DNA from: Pseudomonas sp. WS 5079
GTDB lineage: Bacteria > Pseudomonadota > Gammaproteobacteria > Pseudomonadales > Pseudomonadaceae
Direction of reading: 5' to 3'
Length of the DNA: 64,000 bases
NCBI RefSeq assembly: GCF_012985465.1
Contig: NZ_JAAQWN010000002.1
Location: 744,001 to 808,000 of the forward strand
Position numbers and translations under genes: made by a program
Shown here: piece after piece, positions 55,075 to 64,000 of the stretch
Numbering within the stretch: the stretch's first letter is position 1
Layout: each line of letters begins with the position of its first letter
Notes under the pieces: model-generated
Told to the model about the DNA's origin: nothing
The model's database searches: none
What the model saw: the letters and a program-made list of their open reading frames with translations, nothing else

Positions 55075-56220
55075 TCAAACCTGTGCGATCCACTTGCGAT
55101 GGGTATGGATCGACATCAAAACCCCAAACGCTGACAGTAATGTCACCAGCGAAGTTCCGCCGTAGCTAATGAACGGCAACGGCACCCCAACCACCGGCAG
55201 CAGGCCACTGACCATACCGATGTTGACGAAAACGTAAACAAAAAAAGTCATTGTCAGCGCACCGGCGAGCAATTTGCCGAACAACGTCTGCGCTTGCGCG
55301 GTAATCACCAGGCCACGCCCGATCAACAGCAAGTAGATCAGCAGCAGTGCGCAAATGCCCACCAGGCCGAACTCCTCGCCCATCACCGCGATGATAAAGT
55401 CGGTGTGGCTTTCCGGCAGGAAGTCCAGGTGCGACTGGGTGCCCAGCAACCAGCCCTTGCCAAACACGCCGCCGGAACCGATGGCCGCCTTGGACTGGAT
55501 GATGTTCCAACCGGTGCCCAACGGATCGCTCTCGGGATCGAGGAAGGTCAAGACCCGCTGCTTCTGATAATCGTGCATGAAGAAGAACCACATGGCGACA
55601 GCCACCGGCACGGCTGCCACCAGCACGCTGATGATCCAGCGCCAGCGCAGGCCGCCCATGAACAGCACGAACGCACCGCCGGCGAGAATCAACAGGCCGG
55701 TGCCGAGGTCGGGCTGGCGCACGATCAGGATGAACGGAATGCCGATCAGGATCAGGCTGATGCCTACGTGCTTGAGCTGGGGCGGCAAGGTGCGCTTGGC
55801 CAGGTACCAGGCGATGGTCGCCGGCATCAGGATCTTCATGAATTCCGACGGCTGGAAGCGAATCACCCCCGGGATATTGATCCAGCGGGTGGCGCCCATG
55901 GCGTTATGCCCCATGACGTCCACCACCACCAGCAGCAGCACGCCTGCGACGTATCCCAGCGGCACCCAGCGCGCCATGAAACGCGGCTCCAGCTGGGCAA
56001 TGACCACCATCGACAACAGGCCCAGGCCGAACGACGACGCTTGCTTGATCAGCAGGTCCCAGTTCTTGCCACTGGCCGAATACAGTACGAACAGGCTGCC
56101 GGCCGCCAGGGTCAGCAGCAGGATCAGCAACGGGCCATCAATGTGCATGCGCTGCAACAAGGTGGCGCGGCGACGCATCACATCCTCACTGGAGAGAATG
56201 CGGTCGAAATTACTCTTCAC
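55075..56220 (-). CDS. rodA: Rod-shape peptidoglycan polymerase RodA
   Basis: A 381-residue SEDS glycosyltransferase with about ten membrane helices. DGPLLILLLTLAAGSLFVLYSASG opens the protein; FQPSEFMKILMPATIAWYLAKR and RQPDLGTGLLILAGGAFVLFMGG match the SEDS family, with Asp in QPDLGTG the expected catalytic residue. Ends SYGGTSLVTLLSAFGVLMSIHTHRK. It partners PBP2 for lateral wall synthesis. Start GTG 56220 (reads MKSNFDR) fits the P. aeruginosa N-terminus I recall; it overlaps the mrdA stop by 11 bases. Confidence 0.92.
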   Translation of the reverse strand: MKSNFDRILSSEDVMRRRATLLQRMHIDGPLLILLLTLAAGSLFVLYSASGKNWDLLIKQASSFGLGLLSMVVIAQLEPRFMARWVPLGYVAGVLLLVVVDVMGHNAMGATRWINIPGVIRFQPSEFMKILMPATIAWYLAKRTLPPQLKHVGISLILIGIPFILIVRQPDLGTGLLILAGGAFVLFMGGLRWRWIISVLVAAVPVAVAMWFFFMHDYQKQRVLTFLDPESDPLGTGWNIIQSKAAIGSGGVFGKGWLLGTQSHLDFLPESHTDFIIAVMGEEFGLVGICALLLIYLLLIGRGLVITAQAQTLFGKLLAGALTMTFFVYVFVNIGMVSGLLPVVGVPLPFISYGGTSLVTLLSAFGVLMSIHTHRKWIAQV

Positions 56221-58105
56221 GGGCCGTAGCCTCCGCGCTTGAAGGGTTGGCAAACTCAGGCCTGAGCTTGCCGTCCTGGTCCAGCAACCAGGCGTCCATG
56301 ATCTGGCGCACCACCGGGGCGGCCACGCCGGAACCGGACTCGCCGTTCTCGACCATCACCGCCACGGTGATTTTCGGGTTGTCGGCCGGGGCAAAACCGA
56401 CAAACAAGGCGTGGTCGCGATGGCGTTCCTGAACCTTGGAGCGGTCGTATTTCTCGCCCTGCTTGATCGCCACTACCTGGGCGGTACCGCTCTTGCCGGC
56501 GATCCGGTATTGCGCGCCAGCAGCGGCCTTGCGCGCAGTACCGCGCGCGCCGTGCATCACTTGCTGCATACCATGGTTGACCTTGGTCCAGTCGGAAGAA
56601 TCACGCAGGACGATGTCCGGGATCGGGTTTTCATCCACCGGTTTTTCACCCTCGATAGTCTTGGCCAGGTGCGGGCGGATCCACTTGCCCTTGCTGGCGA
56701 CCAGCGCCGTAGCCTGGGCCAGCTGCAAGGGCGTGGCCTGCATATAGCCCTGGCCGATCCCCAGGATCAGGGTTTCCCCCGGGAACCAGGCCTGGCGCCG
56801 GGTAGCGCGCTTCCACTCGCGGGAAGGCATCAAGCCTGGGGATTCTTCAAACATGTCCAGGGACACTTTCTGACCGAGGCCGAACTTGCCCATGTAGGTC
56901 GATAAACGATCGATTCCCAGCTTGTGGGCCAGGTCATAGAAGTAGGTGTCGTTGGATCGCATGATCGCCGTATCCAGGTCCACATAGCCGTCACCGGTGC
57001 GGTTCCAGTTACGGTACTTGTGATCGTAGTTGGGCAACATGTAGTAACCCGGGTCGAAAACCCGGCTGGAAGCAGTGACAACCCCCGCATCCAGGCCGGC
57101 AATCGCCACCGCCGGCTTGATGGTCGAGCCTGGCGGATACAGGCCGCGCAGCACCCGGTTGAACAACGGCCGGTCGATGGAATCACGCAGCTCGGCATAA
57201 GCCTTGAAGCTGATCCCGGTGACAAACAGGTTGGGGTCGAAACTCGGCTGGCTGACCATCGCCAGCACCTCGCCGGTGTTCGGATCCAGCGCCACCACCG
57301 CGCCACGACGGCCACCGAGGGCCATTTCCGCGGCCTCCTGCAGCTTGATATCCAGGCTCAGGACAATGTCTTTGCCGGGAATCGGGTCGGTGCGCTTGAG
57401 CACCCGCAGCACACGGCCACGGGCGTTGGTCTCGACCTCCTCGTAACCCACCTGGCCGTGCAGTTCCGGCTCGTAGAAACGCTCGATGCCGGTCTTGCCG
57501 ATATGGTGGGTGCCGCTGTAATTGACCGGATCGAGGGTTTTCAGCTCTTTTTCGTTGATCCGCCCCATATAACCGACCGAGTGGGCAAAGTGCGCCCCTT
57601 GCGGGTAATGGCGCACCAGCTGCGCCACCACTTCCACCCCCGGCAGACGGAACTGGTTCACCGCGATCCTGGCGATCTGCTCTTCGGTCAGCTCAAACAG
57701 GATCGGCACCGGTTCAAACGGGCGCCGCCCCTGCTTCATGCGTTTCTCGAAGATCACCCGGTCTTCCGGCGTCAGTTGCAGCACCTCGACAATCACATCG
57801 AGGACCTGCTGCCAGTCACCGGAACGCTCGCGAGTCATGCTCAGGCTGAAACTGGGCCGGTTATCGGCGATCACCACGCCATTGCGGTCGAAAATCAGGC
57901 CACGGGTCGGCGGAATCGGCTGCACATGCACCCGGTTGTTTTCCGACAACGTGGAGTGATACTCGTACTGGATCACCTGTAGGTAATACAGGCGGGCGAT
58001 CAACACACACATCAACGCCACCACCGCGATCGCGCCAAAGATCACGCGCGCGCGTACAAGACGTGCGTCTTTCTCGTGGTCCTTGATGCGGATCGGCTGG
58101 GTCAT
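56210..58105 (-). CDS. mrdA: Penicillin-binding protein 2
   Basis: A 631-residue class B transpeptidase for cell elongation. One membrane helix (VIFGAIAVVALMCVLIARLYYLQV) precedes the pedestal domain (LSENNRVHVQPIPPTRGLIFDRNG). The transpeptidase motifs are PGSTIKP (Ser-x2-Lys), SND, and KSGTAQ. The family signature GYMGRINEKELKTLD is present. Upstream neighbours rlmH and rsfS and downstream rodA match the usual elongasome order. Gap to rlmH 15 bp, overlap with rodA 11 bp. Confidence 0.94.
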   Translation of the reverse strand: MTQPIRIKDHEKDARLVRARVIFGAIAVVALMCVLIARLYYLQVIQYEYHSTLSENNRVHVQPIPPTRGLIFDRNGVVIADNRPSFSLSMTRERSGDWQQVLDVIVEVLQLTPEDRVIFEKRMKQGRRPFEPVPILFELTEEQIARIAVNQFRLPGVEVVAQLVRHYPQGAHFAHSVGYMGRINEKELKTLDPVNYSGTHHIGKTGIERFYEPELHGQVGYEEVETNARGRVLRVLKRTDPIPGKDIVLSLDIKLQEAAEMALGGRRGAVVALDPNTGEVLAMVSQPSFDPNLFVTGISFKAYAELRDSIDRPLFNRVLRGLYPPGSTIKPAVAIAGLDAGVVTASSRVFDPGYYMLPNYDHKYRNWNRTGDGYVDLDTAIMRSNDTYFYDLAHKLGIDRLSTYMGKFGLGQKVSLDMFEESPGLMPSREWKRATRRQAWFPGETLILGIGQGYMQATPLQLAQATALVASKGKWIRPHLAKTIEGEKPVDENPIPDIVLRDSSDWTKVNHGMQQVMHGARGTARKAAAGAQYRIAGKSGTAQVVAIKQGEKYDRSKVQERHRDHALFVGFAPADNPKITVAVMVENGESGSGVAAPVVRQIMDAWLLDQDGKLRPEFANPSSAEATAREE

Positions 58106-58120
58106 CAGGCAGGGCGCAGA

Positions 58121-58588
58121 CTATTTGTGGTAAGGGTGCCCGGACAGGACTGTCCAGGCGCGATACAGCTGTTCACCAATCAGAATCCGCACCAGCGGAT
58201 GGGGCAACGTCAGGGGCGACAGCGACCAGCGCTGATCGGCCCGCGCGCAGACTTCCGGCGCAAGCCCCTCGGGGCCGCCGACCATGAAGTTGACCGTGCG
58301 CGAATCCAGGCGCCAGCGATCCAGTTCCACCGCCAACTGCTCGGTGCTCCAGGGTTTGCCGTGCACCTCAAGGGTGACGATGCGCTCGTTGGCACCGACC
58401 TTGGCCAGCATCGCCTCGCCTTCCTGACGGATAAAGCGCGCCACATCGGCGTTCTTGCCCCGAGTGTTGAGGGGTATTTCCACCAGCTCCAGCGCCAATT
58501 CGGATGGCAGACGCTTGGCATATTCATGCCAGCCTTCTTCCACCCACTTGGGCATGCGTGAACCGACAGCAATCAGACGCAGGCGCAC
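58121..58588 (-). CDS. rlmH: 23S rRNA (pseudouridine-1915 N3) methyltransferase RlmH
   Basis: A 155-residue SPOUT methyltransferase. The start is GTG 58588 (reads [15 protein letters not shown]) with AAGGA 6-10 bases upstream. [35 protein letters not shown] for SAM binding and [18 protein letters not shown] are family blocks. It methylates helix 69 of 23S rRNA. The gene is 9 bp after rsfS, so both ribosome-biogenesis genes are translated together. Confidence 0.94.
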   Translation of the reverse strand: MRLRLIAVGSRMPKWVEEGWHEYAKRLPSELALELVEIPLNTRGKNADVARFIRQEGEAMLAKVGANERIVTLEVHGKPWSTEQLAVELDRWRLDSRTVNFMVGGPEGLAPEVCARADQRWSLSPLTLPHPLVRILIGEQLYRAWTVLSGHPYHK

Positions 58589-58597
58589 AGCCGTTCC

Positions 58598-59092
58598 TTA
58601 TTCCTGGTCTTTGTTGAGCTTGTCGAAGTGCGCGTGACCGACTTCAGGGCTGTGGTGCTTGCCATCGGCGGCACGGCTCTGCTCGGCGCCTTTCCACAGG
58701 CGCTCCAGGTCGTAGAACTGGCGAGCGTTGCTGGTCATCATGTGGACGATCACGGTGTCCAGGTCAGCCAGCACCCAGTCGCTGTCGCCCTTGCCTTCTT
58801 CACCCAGTGGCTTGACGCCCTGGGCTTTGACGGCTTCGCGCACCTTGTCCAGCATCGCGCCGATCTGGCGGTTGGAGGTACCGGTGGCGATGATCATGAA
58901 GTCGGTGATGCTTTGCTTGTCGCGCACGTCCAGGACCTGGATGTCCTGGGCCTTCACGTCTTCCAGGGCGGCTACAGCCAGCGCTACCAGCGCTTCGCCT
59001 TCAGGAGCCGGGACCAGCAGGGCTTCTACCGGCAACGGTGCGCTCTTGAACGTGCCTTTGCGCTTAACTTTGCTTACGTCTTTGTTCGTCAT
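58598..59092 (-). CDS. rsfS: Ribosomal silencing factor RsfS
   Basis: A 164-residue protein. The conserved domain is LALAVAALEDVKAQDIQVLDVRDKQSITDFMIIATGTSNRQ (given by parts: VLDVRDKQSITDFMIIATG) and GKGDSDWVLADLDTVIVHMM, with FYDLERLW near its end. About 30 extra N-terminal residues (KDVSKVKRKGTFKSAP) are basic and not in shorter relatives, and the C-terminus is polar (HHSPEVGHAHFDKL). It binds L14 and blocks subunit joining under starvation. It is followed by rlmH. Confidence 0.92.
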   Translation of the reverse strand: MTNKDVSKVKRKGTFKSAPLPVEALLVPAPEGEALVALAVAALEDVKAQDIQVLDVRDKQSITDFMIIATGTSNRQIGAMLDKVREAVKAQGVKPLGEEGKGDSDWVLADLDTVIVHMMTSNARQFYDLERLWKGAEQSRAADGKHHSPEVGHAHFDKLNKDQE

Positions 59093-59120
59093 ATAAAACT
59101 CGTTTTGCTCATTAGTTCGG

Positions 59121-59156
59121 GCGCTTCAATACACGACTATTCGTGCCTTCAAGCGC
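59121..59156 (-). other. Hairpin between nadD and rsfS
   Basis: GCGCTT (59121-59126) and AAGCGC (59151-59156) pair around an inner stem CACGA/TCGTG (59132-59136 with 59141-59145). No T-run is adjacent, so it is a stable intercistronic structure rather than a clear terminator. Confidence 0.45.
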
Positions 59157-59162
59157 GCCTTT

Positions 59163-59807
59163 TCAGTTCGACGCACGGTAAAGCCCGTGCGCATCGATGT
59201 AGGCCAGGACCGCGTCAGGCACCAGGAAACGTACCGACTTACCGCTGGCCAGCAGTTGACGGATCTGGGTGGCGGACACCGCAAGCGGGGTCTGCCAGAC
59301 GAATGCAATATTCCCGCTCGGCCCGGTCAGGGCCTGTGGGTCACTTACCGACCGCGCTGCCAGCAGGTTGCGCAAGGCATCCGGCGGTTCGCTGTCGGCA
59401 TCCGGGCGTTGCAAAACCAGGATGTGGCAATGCTGGAGCAACTCTTCCCAGCGATGCCAAGTGGGCAGTGCGCAAAATGCGTCCCAGCCCAAAAGCAGAA
59501 ACAACTGGTCGTCGGCGGCCAACTCGGCCCGCGTCTGTTCCAGGGTGTCGATAGTGTAGGACGGTTTATCGCGCTTGAGCTCGCGGTCGTCCACCACCAG
59601 CGGGGCAATCCCGGCCACCGCGCACTGCACCATCGCCAGGCGCTCCTGCGCGCTGACCTGTGGCGTGTCCCGGTGCGGCGGCCGGGCATTGGGGATCAGC
59701 CGCAGCTCTTGCAGCCCGAGGGTATCCGCCACTTCCAGGGCACTGCGCAGATGGCCGATGTGCACGGGGTCGAAGGTACCGCCGAGCAGCCCGATGCGTT
59801 TACCCAT
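59163..59807 (-). CDS. nadD: Nicotinate-nucleotide adenylyltransferase
   Basis: A 214-residue nucleotidyltransferase for NAD synthesis. [17 protein letters not shown] contains the HxGH motif, [22 protein letters not shown] the substrate site, and [27 protein letters not shown] the family C-terminus with the SxTxxR-like motif. ATG 59807 overlaps the proA stop (TGATG), so it is the second gene of a proA-nadD unit. Confidence 0.94.
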   Translation of the reverse strand: MGKRIGLLGGTFDPVHIGHLRSALEVADTLGLQELRLIPNARPPHRDTPQVSAQERLAMVQCAVAGIAPLVVDDRELKRDKPSYTIDTLEQTRAELAADDQLFLLLGWDAFCALPTWHRWEELLQHCHILVLQRPDADSEPPDALRNLLAARSVSDPQALTGPSGNIAFVWQTPLAVSATQIRQLLASGKSVRFLVPDAVLAYIDAHGLYRASN

Positions 59808-61072
59808 CAAGTGCGCACATGACCGTCGCCAAAGACCACGTACTTCTCACTCGTCAGGCCTTCCAGGCCAACCGGGCCACGGGCATGCAGCTTATCAGTG
59901 GAAATCCCGATCTCCGCCCCCAGGCCGTACTCGAAGCCGTCGGCAAAACGCGTCGAGGCGTTGATCATTACCGAAGCGGAGTCCACTTCGGTGAGAAAAC
60001 GCCGGGCATCGCTGAAATGCTCGGAAACAATGGCATCAGTATGCTTGGAGCCGTAGGTATTGATGTGCTCGATGGCCTGGTCCAGGTCATCGACGATACG
60101 AATCGACAGGATCGGCGCCGTGTATTCGGTGTACCAGTCCTGCTCGGTGGCTTCGATCACGTCGCTGCCCAGCAATGCCCGGGTACGCTCGCAACCCCGC
60201 AGTTCCACGCCCTTGTCACGGTAGATTGCAGCCAGCGGCGGCAACACGCGCTCGGCAATGCCGGCGTGGACCAACAGGGTTTCCATGGTGTTGCACGGCG
60301 CGTAGCGGTGGGTCTTGGCGTTATCGGCAATGCGGATCGCCTTGTCGAGATCGGCCGCCACGTCGATAAATACATGGCAGACGCCATCCAGGTGCTTGAT
60401 AACTGGCACCTTGGCATCACGGCTGACACGTTCGATCAGGCTCTTGCCGCCGCGCGGCACGATCACGTCGACATATTCCGGCATGGTGATCAGCGCCCCG
60501 ACGGCGGCGCGGTCGGTGGTTTCCACCACTTGCACCACTTCAGCCGGCAACTCGGCCACGGCCAGGCCTTGCTGGATACAGGCGGCGATGGCGCGGTTGG
60601 AATGGATGGCCTCGGAGCCGCCACGCAGGATGGTGGCGTTGCCGGACTTCAGGCACAGGCTCGCGGCGTCGATGGTCACGTTGGGACGCGACTCATAGAT
60701 GATGCCGATCACGCCCAGGGGCACGCGCATCTTGCCGACCTGGATACCTGAGGGCAGGTAGCGCATATCGCGGATTTCACCGATGGGGTCAGGCAGCTTG
60801 GCTACCTGGCGCAGGCCTTCGATCATGTCGTCGATACGTGCTGGCGTCAGCGCCAGGCGATCCAGCAATGCCGGCTCCAGACCATTGGCCCGGCCGTTGG
60901 CCAGGTCCACCTCGTTGGCGGCGGTCAGCTCGGAGCGCGCGGCATCCAGAGCGTCGGCGGCGGCCAGCAGGGCACGGTTCTTCTGCGCGGTGCTCGCACG
61001 GGCGATCAACCGCGAGGCCTGACGGGCAGCGCGACCCAGGCGGGTCATGTAGTCAAGAACGGACTCAGTCAT
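59807..61072 (-). CDS. proA: Gamma-glutamyl phosphate reductase
   Basis: A 421-residue aldehyde-dehydrogenase-fold enzyme in proline synthesis. [33 protein letters not shown] and [20 protein letters not shown] with the catalytic Cys are intact (given in part). The C-terminus has [26 protein letters not shown] 61072 ([13 protein letters not shown]) is chosen; the longer frame adds seven unrelated residues. It leads the proA-nadD-rsfS-rlmH-mrdA-rodA run. Confidence 0.95.
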   Translation of the reverse strand: MTESVLDYMTRLGRAARQASRLIARASTAQKNRALLAAADALDAARSELTAANEVDLANGRANGLEPALLDRLALTPARIDDMIEGLRQVAKLPDPIGEIRDMRYLPSGIQVGKMRVPLGVIGIIYESRPNVTIDAASLCLKSGNATILRGGSEAIHSNRAIAACIQQGLAVAELPAEVVQVVETTDRAAVGALITMPEYVDVIVPRGGKSLIERVSRDAKVPVIKHLDGVCHVFIDVAADLDKAIRIADNAKTHRYAPCNTMETLLVHAGIAERVLPPLAAIYRDKGVELRGCERTRALLGSDVIEATEQDWYTEYTAPILSIRIVDDLDQAIEHINTYGSKHTDAIVSEHFSDARRFLTEVDSASVMINASTRFADGFEYGLGAEIGISTDKLHARGPVGLEGLTSEKYVVFGDGHVRT

Positions 61073-61249
61073 GGTCTGGTGGGGTCTTGGCAAAGAGGAA
61101 AGCGGCAGATTATAGCTGTCGCGCCGTCCTACGGACAGCGGTGAGGGGCGGATGGTCGAAATGAACTGTAAAAACTCGACGTTCAGCGGTGATTAAGGCT
61201 GAAGTTGATATCATCCTGTCACATTTGGCCTGTGCAACCGTCCATCGTC

Positions 61250-61933
61250 ATGTCCAATTCCCCCCCCAAGATCCCCGCCAACCCCCTGCCTGATGGCTTT
61301 TTCGACCGCGACGCACAAACGCTCGCGAAAGATTTGCTGGGCAAAGTCATCCGCCATCGGGTCGGCGATTTGTGGCTGTCGGCGCGAATTATTGAAACCG
61401 AAGCCTATTACCTGGCCGAAAAAGGCAGTCATGCGTCCTTAGGCTACACAGAAAAGCGTAAGGCTTTGTTTCTGGATGGCGGCCACATCTATATGTACTA
61501 CGCCCGCGGCGGCGACTCCCTGAACTTCAGCGCGCAGGGGCCGGGCAACGCTGTGCTGATCAAGTCGGCTTACCCCTGGGTAGATGACGTTTCGGGACCT
61601 GCCAGCCTGGCGCAAATGCTCCTCAACAACCCCGACGCCAACGGCCGCCCGCGCCCGGCCCACAAGCTCTGCGCCGGACAAACCCTGCTGTGCAAGGCCC
61701 TGGATTTGAAGGTGCCGATGTGGGACGCCAAGCGCTTCGACCAGGAGCAGCTATACGTCGAAGATGTGGGCGTGGCGCCCGCGCAAATTATCCAGACCAC
61801 CCGCCTGGGCATTCCCGGTGGGCGGGATGAACACTTGATGTATCGCTTCGTCGATGCAGGCTTCGCGCCCTATTGCACACGGAACCCGTTGCGACGCGGT
61901 CAGGTCGAAGGCCGCGATTACGTTTTGATTTGA
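61250..61933 (+). CDS. mpg: DNA-3-methyladenine glycosylase (AAG/MPG family)
   Basis: A 227-residue base-excision glycosylase. The catalytic Glu block is ARIIETEAYYLAEKGSHAS, followed by LFLDGGHIYMYYARGG and SLNFSAQGPGNAVLIKS; these are variants of the AAG YxYxxYG and NI/NFS motifs. The C-terminal VAPAQIIQTTRLGIPGG contains an Arg typical of the family. ATG 61250 was chosen as the domain begins at NPLPDGFF; the extra 15 residues at 61205 are not conserved. It removes alkylated purines. It sits alone, divergent from proA. Confidence 0.88.
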   Translation: MSNSPPKIPANPLPDGFFDRDAQTLAKDLLGKVIRHRVGDLWLSARIIETEAYYLAEKGSHASLGYTEKRKALFLDGGHIYMYYARGGDSLNFSAQGPGNAVLIKSAYPWVDDVSGPASLAQMLLNNPDANGRPRPAHKLCAGQTLLCKALDLKVPMWDAKRFDQEQLYVEDVGVAPAQIIQTTRLGIPGGRDEHLMYRFVDAGFAPYCTRNPLRRGQVEGRDYVLI

Positions 61934-61958
61934 AATATGCCCTGCAGGAATGGGCTTA

Positions 61959-62062
61959 TGTGGGAGCGGGCTTGCTCGCGATAGCATCACCTCGGTCTGT
62001 CAGTCATACCGAGTCGCCTGCATCGCGAGCAAGCCCGCTCCCACACAAGCTCGCTCCTACAG
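61959..62062. repeat. REPIN with an extra partial arm
   Basis: TGTGGGAGCGGGCTTGCTCGCGATAGC and inverted arm GCATCGCGAGCAAGCCCGCTCCCACA, followed by a second short fragment AGCTCGCTCCTACAG (62047-62062). The spacer contains the related CACCTCGGT...ACCGAGT inner stem. Confidence 0.85.
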
Positions 62063-62092
62063 AGGGACATCACCACTGATGGAGAAGATTGT

Positions 62093-63409
62093 ATGGGCCC
62101 ATGGCTCGATGGCATTACTGGCTGGCTGACCCTTAACCCGCAATGGCTGGCCGCGGCGGTGTTTATCGTCGCCTTTGTGGAATGCCTGGCCATCGCCGGG
62201 ATTATCGTGCCAGGCACGGTGTTGCTGTTCGCCATTGCCGCACTGGCCGGCAGCGGCGCGCTGTCCCTGGGTGAAACCCTGCTGCTGGGCCTGCTTGGTG
62301 GGCTCTTGGGCGACGGGATTTCCTACTACCTGGGCCGGCATTTCCACCAGAATATCCGGCGCCTGCCTGGCCTGCGCCATCATCCCGAGTGGATGGACGG
62401 GGCCGAGGCTTACTTTCAGAAGTACGGCATCGTCAGCTTGCTGGTAGGACGTTTCATTGGGCCATTGCGGCCGATGCTGCCCATGGTCGCCGGGATGTGC
62501 GACATGCCCTTCCCGCGCTTTGCCGCCGTCAGCGTGCTGGCCGCCACCGGTTGGTCAATAGCCTATCTGCTGCCTGGCTGGGCCGCCGGTGCGGCGTTTC
62601 GGTTGCCGCTGCCCGAAGGGTTCTGGCCCGAAGCCGGGGTGGTCGCCGCCTGCCTGGCCGTATTGTTCGGCATCGCCCTCAACAGCACCCTGCGCGGCCA
62701 CCGCCGGGCCACGCTGTGGATGGGCTGCGCCAGCCTGGCATTGTTGATCGCGATGTTTATCGGCTACCCGTACCTGAACCATTTTGACCAAGGCTTGATG
62801 GCCCTGGTCCAGGAACACCGCAGCCCGGCCATGGACCGGGCCATGGTGATGATCACCCAGTTGGGTGAGTTCAAGAAGATGTTCGTCGCCAGCGCGGTGC
62901 TGACCGGCCTGCTGTTGCTGGCACGCCAATGGCGCCAGGGGATTTTCGTCGGCGCCACCCTGCTCGGGGCCGCACTGATCAATACCGGGAGCAAGCTGTT
63001 CTTTGCCCGCGGCCGGCCAGAAATCCTCGTCGACCCGCTGACCAGCTTCAGCATGCCCAGCGGCCACGCCTCCGGCTCGTTTGCGTTCTTCCTCGCGTTG
63101 GCAGTGCTGGCCGGTCGCGGCCAACCGACCCGCATGCGCCTGGCCTGGCTGCTGCTGGGCGCCATTCCGGCCGCTGCCATTGCCCTGTCGCGGGTGTACC
63201 TGGGGGCCCACTGGCCGAGCGATATTCTCGCCGGCACCTTGCTGGCCATGACGGTCTGCGCCTTCAGCCTGACCTTGAGCCAGCGCCACAGCCTGCTACC
63301 GGCCATGGCGCCAAAGGTGTGGTGGTTGATCGTGCCGGGATGCGTGGCGGTCCTGGGGTTCTTTGCCCTGACCGGCACCTCCCACGCCTTGCTGCGCTAC
63401 GCTTATTGA
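62093..63409 (+). CDS. Bifunctional DedA / PAP2 phosphatase membrane protein
   Basis: A 438-residue fusion. The N-terminal half (about 1-205) is a DedA/VTT domain: FVECLAIAGIIVPGTVLLF, LGDGISYYLGRHF, VGRFIGPLRPMLPMVAGMCDMP. The C-terminal half (about 220-438) is a PAP2-type phosphatase: KLFFARGRPE (motif 1), PSGHASGS (motif 2) and SRVYLGAHWPSDILAGT (motif 3). Such proteins act on lipid phosphates such as undecaprenyl diphosphate or phosphatidate and may couple flipping with dephosphorylation (inference). ATG 62093 is close to the REPIN. No neighbour suggests the substrate. Confidence 0.88.
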   Translation: MGPWLDGITGWLTLNPQWLAAAVFIVAFVECLAIAGIIVPGTVLLFAIAALAGSGALSLGETLLLGLLGGLLGDGISYYLGRHFHQNIRRLPGLRHHPEWMDGAEAYFQKYGIVSLLVGRFIGPLRPMLPMVAGMCDMPFPRFAAVSVLAATGWSIAYLLPGWAAGAAFRLPLPEGFWPEAGVVAACLAVLFGIALNSTLRGHRRATLWMGCASLALLIAMFIGYPYLNHFDQGLMALVQEHRSPAMDRAMVMITQLGEFKKMFVASAVLTGLLLLARQWRQGIFVGATLLGAALINTGSKLFFARGRPEILVDPLTSFSMPSGHASGSFAFFLALAVLAGRGQPTRMRLAWLLLGAIPAAAIALSRVYLGAHWPSDILAGTLLAMTVCAFSLTLSQRHSLLPAMAPKVWWLIVPGCVAVLGFFALTGTSHALLRYAY

Positions 63410-63410
63410 G

Positions 63411-63617
63411 CTACGCCGGGGTCATCCAATCCACGGGAGCGTAACGCCGCTCGGCGCAGCGCTCCCGGCGCTCCAGCAACATTTCATCGACAATTTGCGC
63501 AGCGCGCTCGGCAATGTACTCCGGGCCACGCTCGCCTGCCTGCTGAATCACTTGTGCGGTCACACTGACGAAAAAAGCGTCCCAGACCAATTGCTCCGAT
63601 GGCGACAATCGAATCAT
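63411..63617 (-). CDS. Small conserved-looking protein, unknown function
   Basis: A 68-residue protein, MIRLSPSEQLVWDAFFVSVT then a mid-helix AQVIQQAGERGPEYIAERAAQIV, ending YAPVDWMTPA. AGGGA stands six bases upstream of ATG 63617, so this start is preferred over ATG 63623. It is entirely helical by pattern, with no membrane segment. It converges with the DedA-PAP2 gene with a one-base gap. I cannot name a family. Confidence 0.65.
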   Translation of the reverse strand: MIRLSPSEQLVWDAFFVSVTAQVIQQAGERGPEYIAERAAQIVDEMLLERRERCAERRYAPVDWMTPA

Positions 63618-63724
63618 GTTCATTCCCTGATAGTGGTGGCTGAGGCTCCACTATTTCAGGCGATGGGCTCGCGGCACCGCTGAAAAATCCCAAGCTGGCG
63701 CGGATAAATCCGAGCCTGCCAGGC

Positions 63725-64000
63725 TCACGGGAACAGCTCGCCCTGCAACTCATCCAGCAGCAATTGAATGGCGTCCAAGCGTTGCTGGGGGTCGTCGAGT
63801 TGCAGCAACTCGATCTTGTCGGAATCGGTAAACGGCAACAGGTAGGCCAGGCGGTGGCTCAACTCCTGTTGGCCTTGCGCATCGGCGCCCATGTCCAGCG
63901 AAGCGACCATCGGGTGTTGCGCCAGGGCCTCAAGCAGGGCCAACAGATCGGCATCTTCTTCGTCCAGCGCTCGTTCAGGCTGCTCTTGCAGCCACTCGAC
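63725..64000 (-). CDS. C-terminal fragment of a protein extending past the window edge
   Basis: The frame runs uninterrupted from the right edge (position 64000) to the stop at 63725, giving 91 codons. The visible end reads EWLQEQPERALDEEDADLLA then LEALAQHPMVASLDMG, HRLAYLLPFTDSDKIELLQL and a C-terminal helix LLDELQGELFP. The composition resembles Lon N-terminal substrate-binding (LON/PUA-like) proteins, which end with a similar helical segment, but the start is outside the window, so the family call is tentative. Confidence 0.5.
   Translation of the reverse strand, partial: VEWLQEQPERALDEEDADLLALLEALAQHPMVASLDMGADAQGQQELSHRLAYLLPFTDSDKIELLQLDDPQQRLDAIQLLLDELQGELFP

Overview
This is a chromosomal window from a Pseudomonas, most likely of the P. 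fluorescens group. The DNA is GC-rich (about 60% by eye) and the codon use is typical. The order thiD-thiE-hemL, miaB-phoH-ybeY-corC-lnt, leuS-lptE-holA and proA-nadD-rsfS-rlmH-mrdA-rodA-mltB-rlpA-dacA-ybeD-lipB-lipA matches what I recall of the P. aeruginosa PA39xx-PA400x region. At least 15 intergenic REP/REPIN hairpins (TGTRGGAGC ... GCTCCYACA) are also typical of this group. I see no prophage, integrase, complete insertion sequence, CRISPR array, rRNA or tRNA. This is core genome, with most novelty expected at the RNA and regulatory level.

Layout. 1-9.5 kb: an edge-truncated 3-dehydroshikimate dehydratase (quiC1 type) divergent from an MFS transporter, a DMT exporter, small secreted and lipoprotein genes, a zinc metallopeptidase, an alpha/beta hydrolase, a HAD phosphatase coupled to TesB, a GNAT enzyme and a histone-deacetylase-fold enzyme. 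9.5-18 kb: a BaiN-type flavoprotein carrying unusual DnaA boxes, an RhlE-type helicase, a YedA-type exporter with a divergent Lrp regulator, a nuclease pair, a DUF2076 protein, a YciC-family membrane protein and an EEP-family hydrolase. 18-31 kb: HrpB, a lipoprotein, a CDF transporter, a DUF6515 protein preceded by a highly structured leader with an intrinsic terminator, a second Lrp regulator, DUF2788, RluE, AMP nucleosidase, AidB-type acyl-CoA dehydrogenase and a LadS-type hybrid kinase.

31-42 kb: thiamin and heme precursor genes (thiD, thiE, hemL), a Sel1 protein, DUF1820, then RNA and envelope maintenance (miaB, phoH, ybeY, corC, lnt) and a YdcF protein. 42-51 kb: leuS-lptE-holA, an arfA gene too short for ordinary ORF calling that carries its own in-gene hairpin, a soluble-type lytic transglycosylase, an LD-carboxypeptidase and lipA/lipB. 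51-61 kb: the elongasome and peptidoglycan-remodelling block read leftward (proA to lipA), with hairpins in several intercistronic gaps. 61-64 kb: 3-methyladenine glycosylase, a DedA-PAP2 fusion, a small unknown gene and an edge-truncated gene.

Most noteworthy: (i) the nested-stem element plus terminator at about 23.22-23.39 kb, laid out like a riboswitch or sRNA; (ii) three perfect DnaA boxes within 590 bp, two of them inside a coding region and made with rare codons; (iii) the arfA self-limiting hairpin; (iv) an orphan terminator just upstream of a lipoprotein gene; (v) the REPIN density.
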